Positions 45,501-55,050 of a stretch of 64,000 nt of DNA are shown here, piece by piece. The stretch spans positions 16,845-80,844 of the IMG/VR virus record IMGVR_UViG_3300029319_008461. One strand, 5' to 3'. The notes under the pieces are model-generated. The model did not search any database and was not told the DNA's origin. It saw nothing but the letters and a program-made list of their open reading frames with translations. Position numbers and translations under genes: made by a program. The first letter of the stretch is position 1; each line of letters begins with the position of its first letter. Source of the DNA: a virus.

Positions 45501-48500
45501 ACTTACCTGTCCGCTACTAGAGCAAGAAATTTTTACAGAAATAGTTTCTGGAAGGCAGACATAGCAACAGGATCTGCTCAGGAACTTATAGCTCGAAACA
45601 TAACAGAAATGTCAGGATTGATACATGATGCTAACATAGAAGATTTTAATAACTTTTGGGAAAGAAGCGTTACTGATGAAGGTGCAGGTCGTGGCTTCTC
45701 TTCATCCTTTGACTATTTTGTTAAAATGGACGAGCAGTTTCCAGTAGCATTATTCCAGGGTGACACCTCCGGTAATGTTGGTTATCTTCCTCGTCCAAAA
45801 TTCACACCGTATGTTGATGGTGAAGGCAATCGTGCTGAGGGTACCGGATCGAAATGGCCATTAGACTCATTTTATTACTCAGAATTTTCTGGAACTTTAT
45901 TTACCTCGTCGTTTACCGGCAGCGACCCGATCCTCACCGACGCCGGCACTAATCTTCTGTTTTGTATGGCCTCAACCTTGCCGGCGGGTGAATTGATGAT
46001 GCCACATTATGGTATTGTTATGAGTGGTAACGCAGTCAACAGTGGCTCGGAGCAAGGCGGGGTTAGGTTTAATACCTCAAGCCTTAACTCTCCTCAGTAT
46101 GTTTACACCGTGCCAACTGAAAAAATTAGAACAACTGATTTGGCCAATGGGAAAGCAGTGTTTATTGCAGAAGCTCAAGCTGTGGCTGGTCCGGTAACTA
46201 GACCACCTTGGACTGCGGCAAGAAGAAGAAAATTTGTTGATGGGCCAAAGAAAAATACACTTGCACCTGCAAGATATCCGTGGTATAATAGTTACGAAGA
46301 CTGGCAACAAGAACTAAGAAATCTAGGAAAAGATTACACAATTATTCCAGAGTATAGAATTAGTGAGCTTATGCCAACTTACAAAGAGCTTGGTAATTTT
46401 GGTGCGGTTCTATCGGGGGCTCTTAGTGTTACTGGTGCTACCAATGATACAGGTTCACAAACAGCATTTAATAGTGCTGATAGAGAATTTTTGCCAAGGT
46501 ATGCGACATCAGATGCTGCGGAATACCTAAAAACATTTATGAAAGCGGGATCTAAGGATGCAGAGTTTAATAAGAGCCCAAGACACCTAGAGGTCAAGTC
46601 TGAAGCGTTATTGAAACTGCTTCCTTACGAGGGATTTTATCCTGTTCTTAGAACACTGGAATTAGCTAGGTTATTCTCGCAGTCCTATGCCCCTGTGATT
46701 GAATACTCTGGTGAGGACAACCTAGTAGCGCCAGCCGGTGGATTCTATCCAAGCTTTAAAACACTTGAACCCCCGAGTCCAGACGAATCCTCTCCTTTGC
46801 AACCTAGAGCTTTTAGGGCCATATCCCGTCCATTTTTTGCGCCAGGTATTGTTTATAACTCTATTAAAGCTGGTGTCGGTGTTCAGTATCCAATACTTCG
46901 TAAAGGCATGGCTGCTCTCAGTCCAAGTTCTATACAAGATCCATTAGACGGACACTTCAGTGCATCAATATTTTTCTCTCTTGCTACCGGCGATTTAAAC
47001 GTTTCTGGTTCACCAGAAACTGCAATTACTTTGCCTGGTGGTCGCAGAAGAAGAAAAGAGGGTACTGCTGAGAATTTTGATTTCTTTAAGCTTGATGAAG
47101 GTGTTGTAGGCGATCAGTTGAAAGACGGTAGCCGAGGAGCCCCTCACCGAATGTTCTATTCTGATGTTGTTCCTTTCGAGGGCATCTTTAAGCCGATGGA
47201 GCACATATCAATGGACAAGCGAGGTGTTGTTTTAGCCGATATAAATCCTGTGCTTTTTCAGCAAATCACAGCATCAGTGCCAACAAGCGGTGCCCTTGTA
47301 TCATTCCTGCGTCACCCAGAAGGAGAGGGAGATCTTGAAACGGTTACGGAGTTTTTCAAATTTGATGATGATTTGTATCGTCTTGGTATGTCAAACTTTA
47401 TGGCAAATATTCCACGATTCTTTTTGAAAAAACAAAAAGACGGCGGCTTTATGTCTAAATTTATTGCAGAGATCCCAGCAAAAGCACCAGCAGATAATCC
47501 GGCCGGCGCTGCGGCTGCACAACAAAATGAAGCAAGAACTGTTACAGTGTCTAAAGACAAGGCTTATATAATGGAAATTGGTATGAAGCAAACCGATAGG
47601 CATATGATGTACAGCAACCCAGCGGCTTTCGGTCCTGCTACTGCTACAGGCTCCTTTGACTGGAACGAGATGTTGGCTGGTGGTCACGATGCTTCAGCCG
47701 CTAAGGCAGTGGATTTTGGCACAAGAGCTACTGCAACTCTTGAGATTAATACCTTTGACGAAAATCAGCTTGATGGTAAATTTATTGGAATAACAGGATC
47801 GTCCGATCCTTTGGGCGTAACAACTAGAGTGTCCTTTGCGTTTGATAAAAGTGTTGCAGGAAGTTCTCCAGCTAGGTCTAGTGCTACAGAATATGTGATC
47901 GGTGCTCAGAGCCCTGCTGATGCTGTAGCTGTGGGCAATGCGATTAAAGCCGCTTTAGATTTAGCGAGCACTAACAATGATCTCAAGATAATATCCTCCG
48001 TCAATCTTTCAACTGGTGACGTTACTATAACTCAAGACCTGTTTACAGATCGTTTCAACGGGGATGAAATAGTTGGCTCTGCTGTTGAACCGCCTAACCC
48101 TGGGGTGGGTGTTACAGTAGCAGGTCCATTTGCTGGTGGTCGTATTGCTCCGCTTTATACCGCAGCGACAGCGGAGCAAACTGGCGGAGTTCCACAAGGA
48201 AGAGATTGGCCGTACTCTAGAGCGGAATTTGCACCGTATACACCAACATACTTCTATGGTCCAAGTGTAGTAAGAATAACCTATGTTCCGAGAAAATCTG
48301 GAGAGGTTACACTAAGAGATATTCTAAGTGGAGAGGATTTGTTTGTTGAGTATAACAACGAGAATGGATATTATTACGATTTTGACTCTGGGTCCTTTAT
48401 TGGAGTAAACGAGCAGATATTGAGTCTTGATGGTGTACCGGCATATGGTTTTAATCGTGCTTGGCAAAACAGACAGGATCTAGATGCGTCTTTGGTTATT

Positions 48501-50408
48501 GACAATGTTTACCCAACAGATGCGGCAGATATTTCACCACGAGATCAAAACAAGTGGGTTATTATGCCTAAATGGGAATGCCCAGTATTAGATTTCCAAA
48601 ATTCTGAAGGCGGATACAACTTTAGTGCTTCTGTTAATGTTGGAGAGCATTCCCCAGATGTTAAGGGAATGTGGCACCAATATGGGGTGATGCCATCATC
48701 CTCGGCCGAGGGCGTGTTTATGTTTATATCGGATGTGTCCGCAGACTCTACAGAATTAAGACTCCTTGGTAATCCAACAGGGTCTGGTGCTAATAGAACA
48801 ATTGAAACGAGTGGGTCTTTTGTGTCTACATTAACTGGATCTGCAAGAGTTGAAGTCGTGAAGAAGGTCCCTAAATTTGTCTTGGATTCGGGACGTGAGG
48901 TTGACTCGCTGGCAAGATTGGTTGGATTTAAGGAAGATGATATTCAGGCACCCGGAACTTTCCAGCCAGAAAAAGCGAAAAGACTTGGACAATTAGCAGA
49001 GAACGGCGAGAAGACAATATCTGAAGCTGTTCTAGCGATGCCATATTATCTAGATCCAACATCGCAAGAGATGAAAGTTATGACTCTTAAGGGTAATATG
49101 GATGCGCTTGGTCCTAAAGTAAAAGAGTTTAGAAAGAACTTTACAAAGTATTCTTTGCCTCCATCGCTGAAGAAACAGTTAGCTTCTTTATTGCCGCCAA
49201 ATTATCCAAAGGTGTCTAAGTTTATTAATCCTTTCGGCGGTGACGACTACGATTCAATTATTCCAACTGAGGAAGATGTTAATATACCTATCGTGTATTT
49301 GTTAGAACATACTGTGGCCTTATCGAGGCAAGACTTAGCAGATATTTGGCAAGGTATTATGCCTGACATTGCAGCGACTATGAAAACAAGTGTATCTGCT
49401 ATTGACCACTATATGCCAGGAGATAGAGTTTCAGGAGTAGGCAGTAAGACAATATTCCCTGAGCTTGTTCTAAAAGAGCTTGAACTTGGTATACCGAGAA
49501 ATGGTCACCCAAGAGTCGATCTAATAGATGTTGCGCCTCTTGGATCTAATGATGGATTTATACCCGACATTAAATGGATGATATTCAAAGTTAAGGAGAG
49601 AGGTGTTGATACATTCTCGACCTTCATTTCGGAAGAATTAAATGGTGGACCTGGAACATTTTCGTACGATAGTGTTTTTGGAGTGATAGCTGACAATTTA
49701 CCAGACGAACAAAAAGATTTCTTAAAGCGTAAGAAAGCGGAGTATACCAAAGGGTTGTACGTTAGTGACGATCTTGGCGTGGCTGGTAACACTTACAACT
49801 GGCCGTATGACTATTGTTCGCTTGTTGAGATGGGCAAATTGTCTATAAACGTTGGTTTCCGACCAGAGCTTGAGAGAGAGATTGAGGACATATCTGAAGA
49901 GCAAGAAACAAACGCTCGAAGCCGAGGCGAAAGAAACAAGAAAGTCTTAGAGAATAAACAACTAGAGCAGACAAGAGTAAACGCTCCAAGACAGTTGCCG
50001 CCTGTTGGCAGTGGCGTGGCACCTCAAGCCACAACCTTTATTCAACCCCCGCCTGGCGCTGAAATCATAGGGCAGCCTCCTGGCGCACCACTACCCGATG
50101 ATCTGCCATTCCCAGCCGATATCCCCGAGGGTATGACGCCTCCTGTTCCTGGGCAACAAGTTGATCCATTTGCAGGGGAATCACCCCTTCAACAAGAGCA
50201 GTTTGACCCAGGTAAAATGAACCAGGGGGATATACCGGCTGAATTTAGAAACCTCACGCCAGCACAGATGGAACGCCGCCGAACTGAGGAGATGGCCAAG
50301 AGGAATGAGCCACAACAGAATTTTACACCTAGTTCGGCACCACCTAGAAGAGGTGGCGGTGGCGGCGGAGGCACTAGTGGCGGTTCTGGCGGCGGCGGTG
50401 GATATTAA
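39513..50408 (+). CDS. Giant virion protein with LamG-like domain (3631 aa)
   Basis: This 3631-aa protein is encoded by one intact frame and is the largest in the window. The N-terminus (FAKYGSAEKYYENSFNYI, then YPYDGSGFEKEKFYNDLNP) resembles openings of large baseplate proteins in T4-like phages. Residues about 125-390 form a LamG/concanavalin-like domain (NHFAFVFNTSE, LSGTLDEFRFWRTAR), a fold that often binds glycans. A Pro-rich hinge lies around 1180-1245. The last 250 residues are Gln/Pro/Arg-rich and the tail is almost pure glycine and serine. Its position after gp6 corresponds to gp7 in T4 (about 1030 aa), but equivalence is not shown. It may be a wedge or fibre-like scaffold. Confidence 0.65.
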   Translation: MSIKKLFENNKQGNSVGKYLKSSAVASLSGGIESSQHLSETLRRQQEFTAPLDYGDPDEFAKYGSAEKYYENSFNYILQNYPYDGSGFEKEKFYNDLNPLEKFIFNERYPKSTGFASIGTNYGTAVSHSSHYFSSPKTEFIQVKGGPHSGTLFASNFRQNNLEFGGPSGSTVEFFLSKSDIPGGGEVVTTQSPRQVIFDLWNGVSTGSVDDDETNGCYGNLRIELSKSLEDRFLVTMLSGTKGYVTQSIPTTGGVGNYITGSGFNHFAFVFNTSESSPTIDFYINGVCHETGISPTGHQAGQISLVTGSLVANIGALRVAPSGVSDTNSMEGRGKLSGTLDEFRFWRTARSGEDVGRNWFTHVNGGADKQDANSALGMYFKFNEGITGTSSVDSVVLDYSGRISNGSWTGYAAGARDTGSAITQQALTQSVAGRTELEDPIVIPSASVLTTRRDELKEIGEYHDSKNPSFILNSFPDWIVQEDSEFGNELRNSTQIISTYFDTLYSQISHLTKIKSMDYLSGSATGSVFEFPHNDRLVEQLGVEAPELFENADLLSQFLKRGEDINFKYDLSTIKNTIYKNIYNNLNHILKSKGNEKAIRNLVRCFGVDEEIIKVNIYSDNSTYKLDNNYRSDTSNKKYADFTGLLDQESSNATVYQYPNSDLPESYGVISGSSGSLSLIEYGFTAQCEFVFPNRKEVDTLTHTPLQVVTSSLFGWHTPRGEHKLLSSSTDTSWHYPNADSGLQVVAIKSASQMAEIISPTHRVKDVFFKVLDRHNNELIVSDVFRNVYENKKWNIALSVHPKRFPFAQTSGANANVHDGYDIDFYAVNYDSGIRQESFFKTGSLTYKSGSDIVSAAKRYYVGAHRTDFTGTVLTSSDVRASSFRYWTDVLPTGAIDMHARSADNYGTLNPTRQAYTFQSKNPGVYIPQADTLAVHWDFADVTGSDASGRFNVNDFSSGSLDSGSGGDLFHESPQHINSRQHTGRGDFFPASDKPIRKELLYTDKLELPEYAVSSDMVKIKNIDDAAYAPMLRPERLFYAVEKSMYRGISERMLQLFASVEELNNLIGDPVNRYRPNYKSMEKLRQIFFSKVGNTPDLQKYLDYYQWLDSALGQMLEQMFPASAKVAPGVRNIIESHLLERNKFNYTFMGNRKKSTRQSVVSNPASEEIVISNAEPGGVANNQVVQEEDPPPERRPDAARPTNPPPAITEPKGLTISNNNGAGQVAIPYDKKKAPLPESPPPENRNRWWWMTRAERNTVTISQSNPGVMASREAIFRQAKSYYAPNRLVNIGAFLPQENKPTNQGIGNVKESKTEVAVAKVKFGDLKLDEDVKDEIVPNVKKQRKVRASVDGEDVKGQTVLPFTPVSSTVSSGYQKQLQDAGLTNVDLANLHVRPVAAQTPFTLAHVGGQQARSAPVGAKLNQSDNVRKESYQLEIASAAGEFDETPAKTPKGQYKRGSGASRPVNVANIQTLTTDIAPEGGVRVLGNFSKFYEVLNTSNRAATNMDLAFNPDAYHTSSLLLQSGTMPSAFLTDVPRRNQGLTGSAEFTAPRQRSGVRTNNTIIADRFSAPGSKEDSKQLFRDRTSDQFSPNNALPFRNIKVRQRFNTLLRRHTGFGGFQTSSLVTLLDRYDSIDLGAFNDGIVIPSGGLPAVHGDPLSIHTASLVAVHKTQRNGILRPELVSGNLNSPLVPIMTTGAVRDNAFVTRPIPAGDRYAWFMALSHSQATPGDHPGQNVGDNFHNFILSSSRFPEDITLYTSSLAHSEKNRLYPGSFVVQANGVFSNSGGGFTYIWERNGAGLWAPWTQTRYGQFTTKGMFNSKQNFYLIDAANITTKAESVDQITGKKLIATEKGETVKDFQKSIVQDQDNALQIFQGGGGNILTHHISKRYKEPPLTSRYKPLVHHIKTRRGTPALTEKKSVDVSVKYSYGNELQGFANRGLNIDLGNKQDFKLGQLKRPYEVFRDTFVDGVDPSVDGVELIKLMSYKETIYPKEIYTYLSATRARNFYRNSFWKADIATGSAQELIARNITEMSGLIHDANIEDFNNFWERSVTDEGAGRGFSSSFDYFVKMDEQFPVALFQGDTSGNVGYLPRPKFTPYVDGEGNRAEGTGSKWPLDSFYYSEFSGTLFTSSFTGSDPILTDAGTNLLFCMASTLPAGELMMPHYGIVMSGNAVNSGSEQGGVRFNTSSLNSPQYVYTVPTEKIRTTDLANGKAVFIAEAQAVAGPVTRPPWTAARRRKFVDGPKKNTLAPARYPWYNSYEDWQQELRNLGKDYTIIPEYRISELMPTYKELGNFGAVLSGALSVTGATNDTGSQTAFNSADREFLPRYATSDAAEYLKTFMKAGSKDAEFNKSPRHLEVKSEALLKLLPYEGFYPVLRTLELARLFSQSYAPVIEYSGEDNLVAPAGGFYPSFKTLEPPSPDESSPLQPRAFRAISRPFFAPGIVYNSIKAGVGVQYPILRKGMAALSPSSIQDPLDGHFSASIFFSLATGDLNVSGSPETAITLPGGRRRRKEGTAENFDFFKLDEGVVGDQLKDGSRGAPHRMFYSDVVPFEGIFKPMEHISMDKRGVVLADINPVLFQQITASVPTSGALVSFLRHPEGEGDLETVTEFFKFDDDLYRLGMSNFMANIPRFFLKKQKDGGFMSKFIAEIPAKAPADNPAGAAAAQQNEARTVTVSKDKAYIMEIGMKQTDRHMMYSNPAAFGPATATGSFDWNEMLAGGHDASAAKAVDFGTRATATLEINTFDENQLDGKFIGITGSSDPLGVTTRVSFAFDKSVAGSSPARSSATEYVIGAQSPADAVAVGNAIKAALDLASTNNDLKIISSVNLSTGDVTITQDLFTDRFNGDEIVGSAVEPPNPGVGVTVAGPFAGGRIAPLYTAATAEQTGGVPQGRDWPYSRAEFAPYTPTYFYGPSVVRITYVPRKSGEVTLRDILSGEDLFVEYNNENGYYYDFDSGSFIGVNEQILSLDGVPAYGFNRAWQNRQDLDASLVIDNVYPTDAADISPRDQNKWVIMPKWECPVLDFQNSEGGYNFSASVNVGEHSPDVKGMWHQYGVMPSSSAEGVFMFISDVSADSTELRLLGNPTGSGANRTIETSGSFVSTLTGSARVEVVKKVPKFVLDSGREVDSLARLVGFKEDDIQAPGTFQPEKAKRLGQLAENGEKTISEAVLAMPYYLDPTSQEMKVMTLKGNMDALGPKVKEFRKNFTKYSLPPSLKKQLASLLPPNYPKVSKFINPFGGDDYDSIIPTEEDVNIPIVYLLEHTVALSRQDLADIWQGIMPDIAATMKTSVSAIDHYMPGDRVSGVGSKTIFPELVLKELELGIPRNGHPRVDLIDVAPLGSNDGFIPDIKWMIFKVKERGVDTFSTFISEELNGGPGTFSYDSVFGVIADNLPDEQKDFLKRKKAEYTKGLYVSDDLGVAGNTYNWPYDYCSLVEMGKLSINVGFRPELEREIEDISEEQETNARSRGERNKKVLENKQLEQTRVNAPRQLPPVGSGVAPQATTFIQPPPGAEIIGQPPGAPLPDDLPFPADIPEGMTPPVPGQQVDPFAGESPLQQEQFDPGKMNQGDIPAEFRNLTPAQMERRRTEEMAKRNEPQQNFTPSSAPPRRGGGGGGGTSGGSGGGGGY

Positions 50409-50444
50409 TTGTTACAGTAATTTATAACGGAATGTATTTAATGT

Positions 50445-51461
50445 ATGTCTAAGTTTTTGGATAGGAAAGAGCAAGTCATAGAAATAGAACTTACCAGGTG
50501 GGGTAGGGCGTCTTTTGCTGCCGGTAAATTTACTCCAAAATTTTACTCATTTCATGATGATGACATACTATATGATAAAGAGTTTGCCCCAAGCGGAAGC
50601 ATCCAAAAAGATAATCCTAAAGTATCAGAAGAAAAACAAAATGACATTGTTAATAGGATTAAAACAACTCCGAGAGTATCAATAATAAGTGATGGTGGCT
50701 GGGAAGTAAATCATAAGTCTTCTACTGCAACTGGCGACAAACATAAAGAAAGCGCAAATGTTGGTGCGTTAACTCCAAATCAAATTTCACCTGCTACCGC
50801 AAAATTTTTAAGACCTATTGGCACCAGCAGTCCATTCAAAGAGTTTGCTCCGGCTTGGGAAATAAAAGCCATGGCAGGAAGCGAGCCCTTATTTGTTTCA
50901 GGAACCGAAGAGTTCCCCTATCGTAACGGTGCTGAGGGTTCTGAAATAATAGTGCCTTATTTTTCTGCTAGTCTACCGCTAGAATATGATGTAGATCAGT
51001 TAACTATAAATGTTGACGCTGATGATGTCGTTGTTGAGCAGGGTGGACGAGAGGTTACTGAAAATCTATTCGAGTTAACAACTGAAGGCCGCTTGTTGCT
51101 AGACGTCCAAGAGCTTAATACAATATTTAAAACAAATGGCAATTTTGACATTGAGGTTTTTAGGGCACCGATAAGAGAGGGACGAACACTAGAATTACAA
51201 AGGCTGCATTTTATAAATGATAAGTTTGTAGGTGCTGGTGGTTTATCTGTTCAAGAAGACCCGGACGAGTACGCTAGAGCACTTGCAGGTGATGATGAGG
51301 TTATTGGACAAAATGTTCCTTTGTTAGATCCTACTTATGTTGAGTATTTTCTATCCATAAAGACTGATGGTGGTATAGATGACTTAGAGGCACCTGTAAG
51401 GGGAGAAACTCTTTATCAAGGCGGTTCATCCGATCCTGTTGATCCGTGTGAGGAGGTATAA
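50445..51461 (+). CDS. Virion structural protein of unknown role
   Basis: This 338-aa protein begins SKFLDRKEQVIEIELTRWGR and continues with AAGKFTPKFYSFHDDDILYD. The pattern Leu-Thr-x-Trp/Tyr-Gly-Arg followed by Tyr-Ser-Phe-x-Asp-Asp-Asp is known to me from several phage tail and baseplate proteins. The middle is acidic and beta-rich. It ends DPCEEV just before the next ATG. It is probably a baseplate component. A weak CGGA is the only ribosome site near ATG 50445. Confidence 0.6.
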   Translation: MSKFLDRKEQVIEIELTRWGRASFAAGKFTPKFYSFHDDDILYDKEFAPSGSIQKDNPKVSEEKQNDIVNRIKTTPRVSIISDGGWEVNHKSSTATGDKHKESANVGALTPNQISPATAKFLRPIGTSSPFKEFAPAWEIKAMAGSEPLFVSGTEEFPYRNGAEGSEIIVPYFSASLPLEYDVDQLTINVDADDVVVEQGGREVTENLFELTTEGRLLLDVQELNTIFKTNGNFDIEVFRAPIREGRTLELQRLHFINDKFVGAGGLSVQEDPDEYARALAGDDEVIGQNVPLLDPTYVEYFLSIKTDGGIDDLEAPVRGETLYQGGSSDPVDPCEEV

Positions 51462-54400
51462 ATGGCCAGCAATATCTCGCTAAATGAAAATAACTTTTTC
51501 CCAGATTTGATACCAGATCTTCAACGTAAGTCGGGTTTAGTTTATCTTTCCTCAAACTATCCTAGTGTTACGATAAATAGCGTTGATATAACCAATGACA
51601 TCAGGGCAGTTGGCGAAGGACAAAAAGAAGAAACAACAATCGTCACTGTCAACACGAATATATCAGAGGCCATACTAGACGAATTAGTTAACGACGATGA
51701 ATTTGTAAGGTTCTATAATACTCCAAATTATATTAGCAACTTAAGGGTAAGGATAGTCGCATGTTTTGGGACACAAGGACAATCCTTGGACTACATCACT
51801 CAAAGAATGAACGAATACCAGGCCGGACTAATGACGATCTCTGGGCAAGCTGACGCCGATGAGTTTTATATTAAGCTGATTAACAATTTGACATCCACAG
51901 AATTCTCCTTGTTGTCTTCAGCCGGACCATTCGGATCGGATACTATTTTGAACACCCTCAAGACAAACCTTCAGGATAAAATTTATTATAGCCCATCCAG
52001 TGACAACGACGGTATTATTTTATGTGACTTGCCTCTCGATGATGTTCTACAAAAAGATAAAGATGGTAACGTTCTAACGAACAAAAAAACAAGATCACTG
52101 ATCAAGAACACCACTGCGGACGGCTCTGAAAACTTTGCGAACTATGTGGTGCAGACCATAGATCTAAAGCCGTTTGTTTTTAGAATAGGATCTGCTGAGC
52201 GATATACCAACAGTGAACTATCGGATGTTAGGTTTTACGCTTTTACATATATGGATAACCAGGCTTTCTTAGAGAGTCAAGGTTTATCTAAGGATTCTAC
52301 AATAGGGGAAGAGGATCGACTTATAGAAACTGGGATGGGCTTTGTAAAAAGCGCAGTCTTTAGGGGTGTTGAATATGATTACCTAACACAGGAACAAAGT
52401 TCTGTAATCACAAACCCAGAGATTGAATCTGAAACTTTGTCCCCAATGGCTTCAAAAATGTCAGATCGACGTGGTTATCAAAGATTAAATTTAGTTGATT
52501 TTAAAAACCAAATTATCTTAAACACCACTGGGCTCCTTAAAGAACTTGATGTTAATAATAAGACCTACCAAAGTATAGAAACCAGTAATTTTTTCTCTGA
52601 CTTTTGGGTAACCAAGTGTGAAGATGACAATGCAAGGTTTGGCTTTGTGTTTGATAAGCTGGCCTATCTTTCTAAGAATAGCGAGTTCCCCTTCTTATAC
52701 TCAAATCCTAACACTGCTAAGGATCTTATGACTGGAGGGGGCGACTTACAGCTTACAGAGGACGAAATTGTAAAATGTTTAGATATTACAATGTCTAAAC
52801 GACAAATAAGAGAAGACTCTACCATTGCTGTTAATAAATTGACATTTGGTAAACAAAAAAAGTTTGATGAGTCTTACTATAGGCCGGAAGAAATAGTCGA
52901 TAAGCCAATATTAATAGATAGCTTAGGACAATTCTTGAACCCAGGTATCTCTAGAAGGATGAGCTTTTACGAGGGGTACGATACATATGCGGATGAGTTT
53001 AAGACACAGACTGCCGGAACCTTTCAGTATGCCGCTGAGGTAAACGTATATGACCCATCGTTAAACTATCTTAGAAAAATATCTGACAGACTAAGAGAAA
53101 TATCTCACAGAACTGTAAACTTATACGAATTGATTGTCAACTCACCACCAAGTGAACTGGAAAGGAAGTTAGATTTAGTAGCCGATGGGGTAGGTCTTTA
53201 TGACCCAATTAAAAACGAGAGAATTGTTGCTCTTAGTTCAATAGCCTACAATAACCAGACGGCCAAGCAATCTTTGATGTCAGACATTAGGGGCTATGTT
53301 AGGTTGTTTACAAAAATGTCCTTGACAAACACTCTTAGTTCTAATGCAGTAGAAACGATGCTAATGGCTATGGTTGAGAAAAAAGATCCTTATGGTATTA
53401 TGGAATTTAATGATGTTGTTGATTCCTTTAAGAGAGGCATTGATCAAATCATAGAAACCAAGATGCCTAAAGATCCTAATTTGGAGTCTACAACTGCGCT
53501 ACAAAAATTGGCCGCTAACACAACACCAACAAAAATAAATATACTAAACTTCAAACACTATTTTGACGACCTGTTTGAATATGGCAAAAGGTACGGAACA
53601 GGGTATCTTTACTTATCACAGGAGGTCCAGGGTAACATTCCTAATCCTGCTGGTCTGCCAACTTTCTCTAGAGATTTTTTCACAGACCGAAGACGAGAGG
53701 AGTTTAACAAATATTTTGGCAGCTATAATCAACCAGGCGCACCATCATCTTTTGCAAATCCTGATGGAACTCCATATGAGATATCAAGTTATCAATATTT
53801 TACGCCTAAGGGCATTAAGAGCTTTGGAAAAGAAATGATTGTTCAAACCTCATACCGAGCACAAGATGAAAACATTTTGTCTTATGATATAGACAGATAC
53901 GCTGATCTGTTTAATGACCTTGTTAGAAGCCGAATATATTCTTATGATTACAACTTACCCTTTTACTCAGCACAAGATTTTGATGTAACTCCAAGAGACT
54001 TATTTGACAGTGCTAATAGCTCTCTGTTTGCACACGGTTGTGTTGTTAGTGAAGGTATACAAGAGCAATTTACCATCCCCACTGTTGGTGAAAATATAAG
54101 CAAAGTAATTAAAATTGGCAAAGATGGCAACGAAAACCCAGAGGTTGATGCCCCGAGAATTGTAGGCACATTTTTGGGCGGGGACAGCGATACTGATATA
54201 GAGGCAAAAGATTTTCTTAGGACAACAGAGAAAGAACTTACTCCTTTTGCTACAGGAACTTACGGTGCTGTTTTTGATCCATCTGCAATCGATAAAGATG
54301 AGATACCGTTGGTTCCGGCCGGTCTACCGCCAACTAAATTAACTTTTGCCATACTTGGTGAACTTGAGCTAGATTCTAAAGTGGACAGCACACCATACTT

Positions 54401-55049
54401 GAAAGAAACCTTCAATTCTATGGTCAGGAATGTTAACAAGTTAGGGCTCGATGATATTAGCATCCAGAGCGCAATAGAAAACAAATATGCGCCAATTCCT
54501 AACCAACTTAAGTCAATGTTTGTTATTGCTACTTCGCAGAGAGCAAAGTCTTTGGGTGGGGCTGGTTTTGATGCTGTTAGACCACAGCTTGAGGATGCTG
54601 ACACAGCCGATTTTGTTGATTCGATTTCATATATTGATCAGAACGAAGAGTTCCCACCATATAATTCAACTCGTGATCCCATGAAGACATACGCTAAGTT
54701 TTTAACTTTTTGGATGAACTACAAGCAGATTGCTGTAATAGAATATTTATCCGGATTTGAGAACCTTGATAGCATACCATTTGGTATTAGAGTTACAGAA
54801 GATGACCCAACTTTTTCAAGAAAAGCTCTAAGACCAGTGTGGCAAAAATTTACCCCTGGCCTTTTTAACTCAACTAGTAGACAGACACTTTTGTGTCGAG
54901 TTAGAAACATATCTAAAAATGATTTAGTCGTGGTGTCTGATGATGAGTCCAGAACAAGATCGGACCTTAATAAAGGTGTGGATATAGACTTTAGAGAAAT
55001 ATTTGATCTTCCTATTTATAACAGATACTTTATTTTGAGAGGACAATAA
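51462..55049 (+). CDS. Large virion structural protein (1195 aa), unknown
   Basis: I do not recognise this 1195-aa protein. It starts directly after the previous stop with a GAGGAGG ribosome site. The sequence mixes beta-rich parts (SVTINSVDITNDIRAV, TTIVTVNTNISEAI) with helical segments (LRKISDRLREISHRTVNLYE, LVNDLVRSR-like regions). No enzyme motif, signal peptide or membrane segment is seen. The C-terminus SKNDLVVVSDDESRTRSD is soluble and charged. Its place in the baseplate/tail operon makes a virion role likely. Confidence 0.6.
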   Translation: MASNISLNENNFFPDLIPDLQRKSGLVYLSSNYPSVTINSVDITNDIRAVGEGQKEETTIVTVNTNISEAILDELVNDDEFVRFYNTPNYISNLRVRIVACFGTQGQSLDYITQRMNEYQAGLMTISGQADADEFYIKLINNLTSTEFSLLSSAGPFGSDTILNTLKTNLQDKIYYSPSSDNDGIILCDLPLDDVLQKDKDGNVLTNKKTRSLIKNTTADGSENFANYVVQTIDLKPFVFRIGSAERYTNSELSDVRFYAFTYMDNQAFLESQGLSKDSTIGEEDRLIETGMGFVKSAVFRGVEYDYLTQEQSSVITNPEIESETLSPMASKMSDRRGYQRLNLVDFKNQIILNTTGLLKELDVNNKTYQSIETSNFFSDFWVTKCEDDNARFGFVFDKLAYLSKNSEFPFLYSNPNTAKDLMTGGGDLQLTEDEIVKCLDITMSKRQIREDSTIAVNKLTFGKQKKFDESYYRPEEIVDKPILIDSLGQFLNPGISRRMSFYEGYDTYADEFKTQTAGTFQYAAEVNVYDPSLNYLRKISDRLREISHRTVNLYELIVNSPPSELERKLDLVADGVGLYDPIKNERIVALSSIAYNNQTAKQSLMSDIRGYVRLFTKMSLTNTLSSNAVETMLMAMVEKKDPYGIMEFNDVVDSFKRGIDQIIETKMPKDPNLESTTALQKLAANTTPTKINILNFKHYFDDLFEYGKRYGTGYLYLSQEVQGNIPNPAGLPTFSRDFFTDRRREEFNKYFGSYNQPGAPSSFANPDGTPYEISSYQYFTPKGIKSFGKEMIVQTSYRAQDENILSYDIDRYADLFNDLVRSRIYSYDYNLPFYSAQDFDVTPRDLFDSANSSLFAHGCVVSEGIQEQFTIPTVGENISKVIKIGKDGNENPEVDAPRIVGTFLGGDSDTDIEAKDFLRTTEKELTPFATGTYGAVFDPSAIDKDEIPLVPAGLPPTKLTFAILGELELDSKVDSTPYLKETFNSMVRNVNKLGLDDISIQSAIENKYAPIPNQLKSMFVIATSQRAKSLGGAGFDAVRPQLEDADTADFVDSISYIDQNEEFPPYNSTRDPMKTYAKFLTFWMNYKQIAVIEYLSGFENLDSIPFGIRVTEDDPTFSRKALRPVWQKFTPGLFNSTSRQTLLCRVRNISKNDLVVVSDDESRTRSDLNKGVDIDFREIFDLPIYNRYFILRGQ

Positions 55050-55050
55050 C

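Noticed and set aside
50340-50405. Gly-rich repeat at the end of the giant gene as a mobile or slippage repeat
   Set aside because: It is a short GGN-codon tract in frame with the protein and has no terminal repeats; it is best explained as a Gly/Ser tail.
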